Shown here piece after piece: positions 25,863-33,300 of a stretch of 64,000 nt of DNA. The position numbers were made by a program, and so were the translations under genes. The stretch is from Burkholderia sp. 9120 (GTDB lineage Bacteria > Pseudomonadota > Gammaproteobacteria > Burkholderiales > Burkholderiaceae): the NCBI RefSeq assembly GCF_000745015.1, contig NZ_JQNA01000002.1, positions 3,534,001-3,598,000 of the forward strand. Reading direction: 5' to 3'. The notes beneath the pieces are model-generated. The model saw only the letters and a list, made by a program, of their open reading frames with translations. It made no database searches and had not been told where the DNA came from. The number at the start of each line of letters is the position of its first letter. The first letter of the stretch is position 1.

Positions 25863-27404
25863 ATGACGCACTCACGGACGCATTATGACGTCGTCGTTGC
25901 GGGCGCCGGCCCGATCGGGCTGCTGCTTGCCGCCAACCTGAAACGGCTCGGCCTGCGCGTTGCTGTCGTCGAGAAGCGAGCGACCCGCTCGACGCAATCA
26001 AAGGCGTCGTCGATGAACGCCTATTCTCTCGCGATCCTGCATGCGCTCGGTGTCGCGCCGCGCTTTCTGGCGGCTGGCAAACCGATCGAGGAGCTCGTGC
26101 TTTACTGGAACGAACGCAGGCTGGTTCGGGTGAACTACCGGAACCTGCCTTCGCGCTACCGCTACATCCTCGGCCTGTCGCAACCAGAAACGGAACAGCT
26201 ACTCGAGGAATACTTCGTCGAACTCGGCGGCGATCTGCTCCGTTCGACCGAGTTACTCGGCTTTACCGAGACGGAAGATGCGGTGTTGCTCGAGACGTCG
26301 CCCGGACGGTCGCTGTCATGCCGTTATCTCGTCGGCTGCGATGGCGGGAAGAGTACGGTCAGGACCCTGCTCGGTCTCGACTTCGACGGGGTCGATCACG
26401 GCGTCGGATTCATCATGTTCGACAGCCGGATCGAGTGGGATGGCGATCTCGATCAGGTTCACTACTTCGTGAAGGAAGGTAGTTTCCTGATCGTCATTCC
26501 GCAAGCGACCGGTACGCACCGGATTATCATCAAAACGCGTGATGGCGAAATCGTGAAAGAAGACGAGCCTGGGAAGGCCGTCGCGTACCAGGCACTGGTC
26601 GACAAGTACGGGCCGCCCGGCATACGTGTCGAGGCTGTGCTCTGGGAATCGAAGACCCAGTACTACAACCGCCTTGCAGATCGCTACGATCATGGCCGGG
26701 TGTTTCTCGCGGGCGACGCGTGTCACCTGTTCAGCTCGATCGGCGGCCTCGGCATGAACACCGGTTTTCAGGATGCGTTTGGTCTCGGGTGGCGCCTCGC
26801 CGGCGTGATCAAGGGCCGCCTCAGCATGCGCGTGCTCGAGTCGTATACCGAAGAGCGTCGCGGCATCACGGAGCAATTGATAGCAAGCACCGACATCAAT
26901 ACGCGCCTCATCACACGGCTTGACAAGGGCGAGCACGGTCCGCTGCGCGACTGGTTACCGACGATGCGGAACCGGCCGCGGATCGCGCACGGCTTCCCCT
27001 ACAATTTCTCGGGGCTCGGCCAGCGCTACGCGAGCGGTTTGATGCTCGCTGGCGGAGGCTTGGTCGGCAAGCTGGTGCCCTACACGGAGTTTCTCGCAGG
27101 CGACACGCGGATCAGCAGCTACGACCTGATTGATAGCGAGCACTTTGTGTTGCTGACCTCGGGCAACTCATCGCGCGCGATCGAGGCGCGGTTGTCGTCC
27201 AGTCAGCTAGTGAAGGTCGTCGCGATCGATCGCACAGCGGCGAACCTGTGCGCACTCGACAGGCTCGAACTCACCGGGCAGCACGCGCTACTCGTACGTC
27301 CTGACGGGATTGTGTGCGTTCAGGACGTCGTGACAAACGAGGCGGCATTCGCATCGTTCGTCGACGAGGTCTCACTCGAAACGGAGACCTCGCGCTGCGC
27401 CTGA
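25863..27404 (+). CDS. FAD-dependent aromatic monooxygenase (PHBH/RdmE type)
   Basis: The 513-residue group A flavoprotein hydroxylase has GAGPIG near residue 15 for FAD, the CDGGKSTVR loop, and GDACHLFSSIGGLGMNTGFQDA in the second FAD motif. The C-terminal third resembles the thioredoxin-like domain of phenol/polyketide hydroxylases. It likely adds a hydroxyl to an aromatic or quinone-like intermediate with NAD(P)H. The frame is open further upstream, but the ATG at 25863 gives the correct N-terminal beta-strand (HYDVVVAGAG). Confidence 0.92.
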   Translation: MTHSRTHYDVVVAGAGPIGLLLAANLKRLGLRVAVVEKRATRSTQSKASSMNAYSLAILHALGVAPRFLAAGKPIEELVLYWNERRLVRVNYRNLPSRYRYILGLSQPETEQLLEEYFVELGGDLLRSTELLGFTETEDAVLLETSPGRSLSCRYLVGCDGGKSTVRTLLGLDFDGVDHGVGFIMFDSRIEWDGDLDQVHYFVKEGSFLIVIPQATGTHRIIIKTRDGEIVKEDEPGKAVAYQALVDKYGPPGIRVEAVLWESKTQYYNRLADRYDHGRVFLAGDACHLFSSIGGLGMNTGFQDAFGLGWRLAGVIKGRLSMRVLESYTEERRGITEQLIASTDINTRLITRLDKGEHGPLRDWLPTMRNRPRIAHGFPYNFSGLGQRYASGLMLAGGGLVGKLVPYTEFLAGDTRISSYDLIDSEHFVLLTSGNSSRAIEARLSSSQLVKVVAIDRTAANLCALDRLELTGQHALLVRPDGIVCVQDVVTNEAAFASFVDEVSLETETSRCA

Positions 27405-27497
27405 AGGTGCCGTGACATGCGCCCGTCCGACATTCGTCAGGCCGCCATGCCGGCACGTTAACCGCACCGCGCCATCCACTTTCAATCGAGGATCAAA

Positions 27498-28175
27498 ATG
27501 AAACCTCTTCTGGTGTTCGATCTTGACGGCACCCTGGTCGACACGGCCCAGGATCTCGTGGGAACGCTGAACGCACTACTAGGCGAGCACGATTTACCTC
27601 CCGTCGACCTGCGCGACGCGCAGAACCTGATCGGTCGCGGCGCCACGTCGTTGATCGAGCGCGGCTTCGGAGAGCATCTGCAACGCTATTCGACCGAGCA
27701 GAGACATGCGCTGCTTCAACGTTTCGTTGCCTACTACGAAGCGCACCTGCTGGACAACACCGTACCGTACGCAGGCGTGGCGACAATACTCGAGAAACTG
27801 CGCGAGCTCGGCTACGAAATGGCCGTCTGCACGAGCAAGGGTACGGGCCCCGCGAAGGCAATTATGGAGGGACTCGGAATCGCGCACTTCTTCTCAGCCG
27901 TGTGCGGAGGGGATTACTTCCCCGGTGTGAAGAAGCCCGACAAAGCACATGTGTTCGGTACGGTCGAGGCGGCGGGTAGAAATCTGGAACAGCGCGCGAT
28001 CTTTATCGGCGATTCCGGCGTCGATGTAAAGGCGGCAAAAAACGCTGGCATCCCGCTTATCTATGCAACCTATGGTTACAACGACGTCGCCGCGGAGTCG
28101 ATCGACGCCGACGGCGTGATCGCGGCGTTCGGTGAATTGCCGGACGCAATCGCAACGCTTGAAGCCCACATCTGA
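27498..28175 (+). CDS. HAD phosphatase (phosphoglycolate phosphatase-like)
   Basis: The 225-residue HAD hydrolase has motif I FDLDGTLVDT (Asp8, Asp10), motif II CTSKG, lysine in KKPDKAHV and motif IV IFIGDSGVDVKAA. All catalytic residues are present, so it should be an active phosphomonoesterase. The resemblance is to Gph, but its place in a biosynthetic run with an AfsA-like gene suggests it removes the phosphate from a DHAP-derived intermediate (inference). A GAGGAT site precedes the ATG. Confidence 0.9.
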   Translation: MKPLLVFDLDGTLVDTAQDLVGTLNALLGEHDLPPVDLRDAQNLIGRGATSLIERGFGEHLQRYSTEQRHALLQRFVAYYEAHLLDNTVPYAGVATILEKLRELGYEMAVCTSKGTGPAKAIMEGLGIAHFFSAVCGGDYFPGVKKPDKAHVFGTVEAAGRNLEQRAIFIGDSGVDVKAAKNAGIPLIYATYGYNDVAAESIDADGVIAAFGELPDAIATLEAHI

Positions 28176-28218
28176 TGCCCGCGTCGATTCGCTTTCCGAC
28201 GACAACGATAAAACCCAT

Positions 28219-28905
28219 ATGAACCGCTTCAAGAAGATCAAACTGATTGCAGTCGATACGAACGGTGTGCTGCTAAAGGACACCTTCGGGATCACGATTA
28301 AACGGTTCATCGAAAGCCGCGGCGGCGTTTATACGGCCGAACTGGAACGGCTGGTGCTGGGCGCGCCGCATATCGCGGGCGGCCACATTATGGCGCTCGC
28401 CTGCAAATTGCCATGGACCGCGCAGGAGACCATCGACGCGTTTCTGGCCGAGCACAAGACATACACGCGCGACGATCCGGTGGTTGTCAATCCGGGCGTA
28501 GGCGATGCGCTCGCGTTGCTGCATGACACGGGTGTCCGGATTACGACCTACGGCGGCCGTCCCGAAGACTCCATGTTTGCCGAATTCCTGCATCCGTTTC
28601 GCGCGTACTTTGACCGCGACATCCCGTACGTCAACATCGATCAAATTCGCCCTGGCATGAAGGAGATCGTCAAGGAGCGTTTCGGTTACCACTTCGATGA
28701 GGTGCTGTTCATCGATGATCTTGGCAAGGTCGGCGAGGTGTGCAAGACGCTCGGTTGCGGATTCATCGGCGTGCCCGTGACCGATTTTCAGCGGCAATTG
28801 ATGCAGGATGCAGGCGCCGCGCACCTCGTCGACTCCCTCGCTGAGGTCGGCGTAGAGCTACTCGATCGGATTGACAACGCGCTGTTTAACGGGCGCTTCT
28901 GGTGA
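28219..28905 (+). CDS. HAD-like protein with altered motif I (DTN)
   Basis: The 228-residue HAD-fold protein has motif I VDTNGVLLKD: the nucleophile Asp13 is present but the general acid/base Asp at +2 is Asn15. Motif IV VLFIDDLGKVGEV is intact. Loss of the +2 aspartate argues against ordinary phosphatase action; phosphonatase- or dehalogenase-like chemistry, or a regulatory role, are alternatives. It begins 43 bases after the intact HAD gene; the ATG at 28219 is used, since the upstream frame overlaps the previous gene. Confidence 0.75.
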   Translation: MNRFKKIKLIAVDTNGVLLKDTFGITIKRFIESRGGVYTAELERLVLGAPHIAGGHIMALACKLPWTAQETIDAFLAEHKTYTRDDPVVVNPGVGDALALLHDTGVRITTYGGRPEDSMFAEFLHPFRAYFDRDIPYVNIDQIRPGMKEIVKERFGYHFDEVLFIDDLGKVGEVCKTLGCGFIGVPVTDFQRQLMQDAGAAHLVDSLAEVGVELLDRIDNALFNGRFW

Positions 28906-28978
28906 AGGGGCAACTGCTGCGTGCAAGCCGTCCGCTCGCGGTGTCCGATGGGAACTTCAATTTGAGAGGTAGGTTCAC

Positions 28979-30223
28979 ATGTCCCAGCATGTTTCAAATT
29001 TATTGCCCGATGGCATTAACCGGACGCCGTATACCGTCTATACGGATACGGAATTGTATCGGCGGGAACTGGAAAGATTTTTCTACTCCCGGCACTGGTG
29101 CTATCTCGGGCTGGATGCGGAAATTCCGAATCCGGGTGATTTCAGGCTGACCGAAGTTGGCGAACGCCAGGTCATCATGACGCGACTCGAGGACGGTTCA
29201 GTCAGCGTGGTCGAAAACGTGTGTGCTCATAAGGGCATGCGGTTTTGCCGCAAGCGGGCGGGTAACGCAACCGAATTCAGATGCCCCTATCACCAGTGGA
29301 GCTACAACCTGAACGGCGACCTTGAGGGCGTGCCGTTCCGGCGTGGCGTGAAGCAGGGCGACCGCGTGAATGGCGGCATGCCTGCGGATTTTCGGCTCGA
29401 AGACCACGGACTCGTCAAGTTGAAGGTCGCGACGCGCGGCGGCGTGATATTCGGGAGCTTCGATCACGATGTCGAATCGCTTGAGGATTTTCTCGGGCCG
29501 GCAATTCTGAAATATTTCGACCGGCTATTTCATGGTCCGAAGCTGACATTGCTCGGGTACACCCGTCAGCGCATTCCAGGCAACTGGAAGCTGATGCAGG
29601 AAAACATCAAGGACCCGTATCACGGCGGATTGCTGCATACCTGGTTCGTCAACTTCGGCCTGTGGAGGGTCGACAACAAAGGCGAGATGGTCATGGATGC
29701 GCATCATCGACATGCCGCGATGGTTTCGACGCGTAGCGAAGGAGGGAGCGGAGCGGCAACGGAGGGCATCACGAGTTTCAAGAACACGATGGCGCTGAAC
29801 GATCACCGGCTCCTCGACGTCGAGGCGGAGGCATGGTGGGGGAACTCGACCGTGGTCATGCTGACGCTGATGCCGAGCGTGATCATTCAGCAGAACGTCA
29901 ATACGCTCGCCACGCGTCGGATTCACCCCGTTTCGCCCGGTGTGTTCGATTATGTGTGGACCCACTTCGGCTTCGAGACCGACGACGAAGCGATGACGCA
30001 GCGACGTCTGCGTCAGGCGAACCTGGTTGGCCCAGCCGGCTACGTGTCGGCGGATGACGGCGAGGTGGTCGAATGCCTGCAGCAGGCCTTTGCGGCGAAC
30101 TCGTCCGGTTCGACCGTTAGCCTGCTCGATGGACAGGGCGCGGAAGAATATACCGGCCATATGGTCACCGAAACGCTCGTGCGCGGCATGTACGACTACT
30201 GGCGTCGCGTGATGGAGGAATGA
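28979..30223 (+). CDS. Rieske oxygenase large subunit (NagG/salicylate 5-hydroxylase-like)
   Basis: The 414-residue alpha subunit has Rieske ligands Cys82/His84 and Cys102/His105 (VCAHKG, RCPYHQW). Mononuclear iron ligands are His215 and His220 in ENIKDPYHGGLLH, with bridging Asp212 and a later acidic ligand near 359-360 (SADDGEVVECLQQ). The ENIKDPYH...LLH stretch resembles NagG-type salicylate 5-hydroxylases. It overlaps the small subunit gene by 4 bases. Substrate is not proven; an aromatic acid is likely. Confidence 0.92.
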   Translation: MSQHVSNLLPDGINRTPYTVYTDTELYRRELERFFYSRHWCYLGLDAEIPNPGDFRLTEVGERQVIMTRLEDGSVSVVENVCAHKGMRFCRKRAGNATEFRCPYHQWSYNLNGDLEGVPFRRGVKQGDRVNGGMPADFRLEDHGLVKLKVATRGGVIFGSFDHDVESLEDFLGPAILKYFDRLFHGPKLTLLGYTRQRIPGNWKLMQENIKDPYHGGLLHTWFVNFGLWRVDNKGEMVMDAHHRHAAMVSTRSEGGSGAATEGITSFKNTMALNDHRLLDVEAEAWWGNSTVVMLTLMPSVIIQQNVNTLATRRIHPVSPGVFDYVWTHFGFETDDEAMTQRRLRQANLVGPAGYVSADDGEVVECLQQAFAANSSGSTVSLLDGQGAEEYTGHMVTETLVRGMYDYWRRVMEE

Positions 30224-30699
30224 CGACAGTGGAATTCAAGGACTATCACGCGCTAATGGCGCTGTATGCCGACTATAGCGCCGCGCTCGACTCGGGTGAC
30301 TGGGACCGTTGGCCGGACTTCTTCATGGACGACTGCCTGTACCGGATCGTGCCGCGCGAGAATCACGAGCAGAACCTGCCGCTCGCGCTGCTGGAACTCG
30401 AAAACAAGGCGATGCTCAAGGATCGGGTCTACGGGATCAAGGAGACGTTCTTCTACGATCCCTACTACCAGCGGCATATCGTGGACAACCCGCTGATCCG
30501 CGAGATCAATGGCGATGTCTGGACGGTGGAAGCCAACTACGTGGTGTTGCGCACGAAAACCAACCAGCTCAGCGAGGTCTATAACACGGGGCGGTATTTC
30601 GACCGGATCAGGAAAACGCCCGACGGTTTGCGGTTCGAAGCGAGGGTCTGCATCTTCGACAGCGAGCTGATTCCTAACTCCATCATTTTTCCGCTATGA
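30220..30699 (+). CDS. Rieske oxygenase small subunit (NagH-like)
   Basis: The 159-residue beta subunit has the SnoaL-like cone fold of ring-hydroxylating oxygenases; YADYSAALDSGDWDRWPDFF and YRIVPRENHEQN are characteristic. It forms the alpha3beta3 oxygenase with the preceding product. It overlaps both neighbours by 4 bases. Confidence 0.9.
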   Translation: MTTVEFKDYHALMALYADYSAALDSGDWDRWPDFFMDDCLYRIVPRENHEQNLPLALLELENKAMLKDRVYGIKETFFYDPYYQRHIVDNPLIREINGDVWTVEANYVVLRTKTNQLSEVYNTGRYFDRIRKTPDGLRFEARVCIFDSELIPNSIIFPL

Positions 30700-31043
30700 G
30701 CACGTTGTTTGATGCATCGTGGGCGTTCGTCGCGCTGCTCGGCGATCTTTCCGGAGACAGCGTGACGGCGGTGACGGTCGACGGTCAGGAGGTCGCGCTG
30801 TATCGCCTCGCGGACGGAGTGTTCGCCACCGCCAACGCGTGCACGCATGGCAACGCGCGGCTGTGTGACGGATTTGTCGAGGCGGGCGAGATCGAATGCC
30901 CGCTGCACCAGGGCCGTTTCGATATCAGGACGGGCAAGGCGATGTGCCGCCCGCTCAGGGAGGATTTGCGGATCTATCCGGTGAAGCTCGACGGCGAGCG
31001 TATTTATGTCTGTCTGAATACCGCGTCGCCGTCGGCCGGATGA
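30696..31043 (+). CDS. Rieske-type [2Fe-2S] ferredoxin
   Basis: The 115-residue electron carrier has Cys49/His51 (ACTHGN) and Cys68/His71 (ECPLHQGRF), like NagAb/NahAb. It would pass electrons to the oxygenase. No ferredoxin reductase gene lies in the window, so a shared reductase elsewhere must serve. It begins inside the small-subunit stop. Confidence 0.92.
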   Translation: MSTLFDASWAFVALLGDLSGDSVTAVTVDGQEVALYRLADGVFATANACTHGNARLCDGFVEAGEIECPLHQGRFDIRTGKAMCRPLREDLRIYPVKLDGERIYVCLNTASPSAG

Positions 31044-31117
31044 CGCGGGCATTCCAGTCGGCGGCAGTAGGTCACATCATTCCAGTCAACCACTAACGAG
31101 TAAGCGGCGCTATTTTT

Positions 31118-32326
31118 ATGAAGATCAATTTTTTGTGGATTTCCAGGGTCGTCGCATTGACGGCCGGCCTGGCGGGAGCGGTAGGGGCGATCGCGCAAGA
31201 CACGATCAGGATCGGGGAGATCAACAGCTATCGGGCGCAGCCGGCGTTTCTCGAGCCGTACCGGCAAGGCTGGCAAATGGCGCTTGATGAAATCAACGCG
31301 TCGGGTGGCGTGCTTGGCAAGAAGATCGAGGTCATCTCGCGCGACGACAACGGCAATCCCGGCGACTCGATCCGCGCGGCGCAGGAGCTCGTGACGCGCG
31401 AGCAGGTTTCGCTGCTGTTCGGCGGTTTTCTGTCGAATACGGGGTTGGCACTCACCGATTTCGCGAAGCAGCGCCAGATATTCTTTCTAGCCGCCGAGCC
31501 ACTGACAGACAAGATCGTCTGGGAGGATGGCAACCGTTATACCTATCGCCTGCGTCCGTCGACCTACATGTTCGTTTCGATGCTCGTCAACGAGGCCGTC
31601 AAGCTCAAGAAGAAGCGGTGGGCGCTCGTCTACCCGAACTACGAATATGGTCAGTCGGCGGCGGCGACCTTCAAGCGGCAGATGAAGCTCGCACAGCCCG
31701 ATGTCGAGTTCGTCGCCGAGCAGGCGCCGCCGCTTGGCAACGTCGACGCCGGTGCGATTGTGCAAGCGTTGGCCGATGCGAAACCGGACGCGATCTTCAA
31801 TGCGCTGTTTGCGGCCGATCTCGCAAAGTTCGTGCGTGAAGGCAATACGCGTGGCCTGTTCGAAGGACGAGAGGTGGTGTCGCTATTGACCGGTGAGCCC
31901 GAGTACCTCGACCCGCTGCAGGCCGAGGCGCCCGTCAATTGGCTCGTGACGGGCTATCCATGGTATGCGGTGTCGAGCGCCGAGAATCAACGCTTCGTCG
32001 ATGCGTATCGCAAGCGATACGGCACGGCACCGCGCATGGGCTCCGTGGTGGGTTATACGGCGTTGATGTCGATTGCGGCCGGCCTCAGGAAAGCGGGTAG
32101 CCCGGAAACGAACCGGATGACGGCAGCGTTCAGCGGACTCTGCCTGGATTCGCCGTTCGGACCGATCTGTTACCGCGCGCAGGACCATCAGTCGACGATG
32201 GGTGCTTATGTCGGTCGTACCGCGCTCAGCGACGGTAAGGGCGTGATGACGAAGTTCGTCTATGTCAACGGTGCCAGTGTGCAGCCGTCCGATGCGGAAG
32301 TCAGGAAGCTGCGCCATGCGGACTGA
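31118..32326 (+). CDS. Branched-chain-type ABC periplasmic binding protein (LivK/aromatic-acid family)
   Basis: The 402-residue type I solute-binding protein has a signal peptide (hydrophobic to about 25, cleavage near AIAQD), then IRIGEINSYRAQPAF and GWQMALDEINASGGVLGKKIEV. Proteobacterial members next to oxygenases often bind aromatic acids. The permease that should follow survives only as a remnant, so this gene may be a leftover, or may serve another transporter. Confidence 0.9.
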   Translation: MKINFLWISRVVALTAGLAGAVGAIAQDTIRIGEINSYRAQPAFLEPYRQGWQMALDEINASGGVLGKKIEVISRDDNGNPGDSIRAAQELVTREQVSLLFGGFLSNTGLALTDFAKQRQIFFLAAEPLTDKIVWEDGNRYTYRLRPSTYMFVSMLVNEAVKLKKKRWALVYPNYEYGQSAAATFKRQMKLAQPDVEFVAEQAPPLGNVDAGAIVQALADAKPDAIFNALFAADLAKFVREGNTRGLFEGREVVSLLTGEPEYLDPLQAEAPVNWLVTGYPWYAVSSAENQRFVDAYRKRYGTAPRMGSVVGYTALMSIAAGLRKAGSPETNRMTAAFSGLCLDSPFGPICYRAQDHQSTMGAYVGRTALSDGKGVMTKFVYVNGASVQPSDAEVRKLRHAD

Positions 32327-32340
32327 TCTGTGAGCCGGTC

Positions 32341-32418
32341 AGCGCGTGCGTGTTCGGTGTGAACCGCATCGTTAATCTCGCGCATGGTTAGTTCTACATC
32401 TTGGGCATTTATATTGCC
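32341..32418 (+). pseudogene. Remnant of a LivH-type permease gene
   Basis: Directly after the binding-protein gene, one frame reads CVFGVNRIVNLAHG, a stop (TAG at 32389-32391), then FYILGIYIA. This matches the first conserved stretch of LivH permeases (FGV.RI.N.AHGEFY.LGAY.A), with the expected glutamate codon changed to TAG. Only about 26 codons remain and the nicotinamidase-like gene follows at once, so the rest was deleted. Confidence 0.75.
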
Positions 32419-32430
32419 AAAGGAGCCGAA

Positions 32431-33162
32431 GTGAATCGACGATTTTTTCTGCAGGCCGTGAGCATTTTCGGGCTGACTGCATCCGGACCGGCGGCAAGCG
32501 TTGCATTCGGCCAGAGCGCGCCGGCCAGGGTCCGGCCCGGTCCCGAAAGCGTGCTGCTCGTGGTGGATACGCAGAACTGCTTTACGCCGGGCGGCACCCT
32601 GGCCGTTAAGGGCGGGGAGCAGGTAGTCCCGGTGATCAACCGTATCGGCAAGGCGTTCGAGAACGTCGTGCTAACCCAGGACTGGCATCCACGCGGACAC
32701 GTGTCGTTTGCGTCGTCGCACCGGGGGAAGAAGCCGTTCGATACCGTACACCTCTTCTACGGCACCCAGGTACTTTGGCCCGACCATTGTATTCAGGGCA
32801 CCGAGGACGCCGGACTGCGCAAGGACCTCGATCTCCCTCAGGCGCAGCTCGTCATTCGCAAGGGCTATCACAAGGATGTCGATAGCTACTCCGCGTTCAT
32901 GGAGGCAGACCGGCACACGTCGACGGGGCTGGGTGTCTATCTGAAGGCACACGGTATTCGGCGCGTATTTGTAACTGGGCTGGCAACCGATTTCTGCGTT
33001 GCGAACAGCGCACTCGACGCGCGAGCAGAGGGATTCGATGTCTACGTCATCGAGGACGCCACGCGTGCTGTCGATCTGAACGGATCGCTTGCGCAGGCGT
33101 GGGACGCAATGAGTCGCGCAGGCGTCAAGCGAATCCGGTCGGACGATCTCGTGCTGAGTTGA
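32431..33162 (+). CDS. Tat-exported nicotinamidase/isochorismatase-family hydrolase
   Basis: The 243-residue cysteine hydrolase has its start set at the GTG at 32431, behind AGGAG, giving a twin-arginine signal (NRRFFLQAV) and cleavage near residue 30. Catalytic Asp46, Lys144 and Cys189 (ATDFCVANS) and the metal ligands Asp84, His86 and His90 (QDWHPRGHVSF) all match PncA-type nicotinamidases, as does WPDHCIQGT. Most nicotinamidases are cytoplasmic; this one looks periplasmic. It could hydrolyse nicotinamide or another amide outside the membrane. Confidence 0.85.
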   Translation: MNRRFFLQAVSIFGLTASGPAASVAFGQSAPARVRPGPESVLLVVDTQNCFTPGGTLAVKGGEQVVPVINRIGKAFENVVLTQDWHPRGHVSFASSHRGKKPFDTVHLFYGTQVLWPDHCIQGTEDAGLRKDLDLPQAQLVIRKGYHKDVDSYSAFMEADRHTSTGLGVYLKAHGIRRVFVTGLATDFCVANSALDARAEGFDVYVIEDATRAVDLNGSLAQAWDAMSRAGVKRIRSDDLVLS

Positions 33163-33300
33163 ATGCATGATCGTTAACTCGTGGACCCGTCAGAAAACGC
33201 AATAACCCTGCGTATCAATGGTCTGCGATAAACCAGGAAACGCTCGAATTCTCAGAACGAACAGGAATGTGAATCGCTTTGTGTCCGACTACGTAAAACC

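Noticed and set aside
19652..33162. Assignment of the cluster to a known Burkholderia product such as malleilactone or fragin
   Set aside because: No large PKS/NRPS and none of the defining enzymes of those pathways are present.
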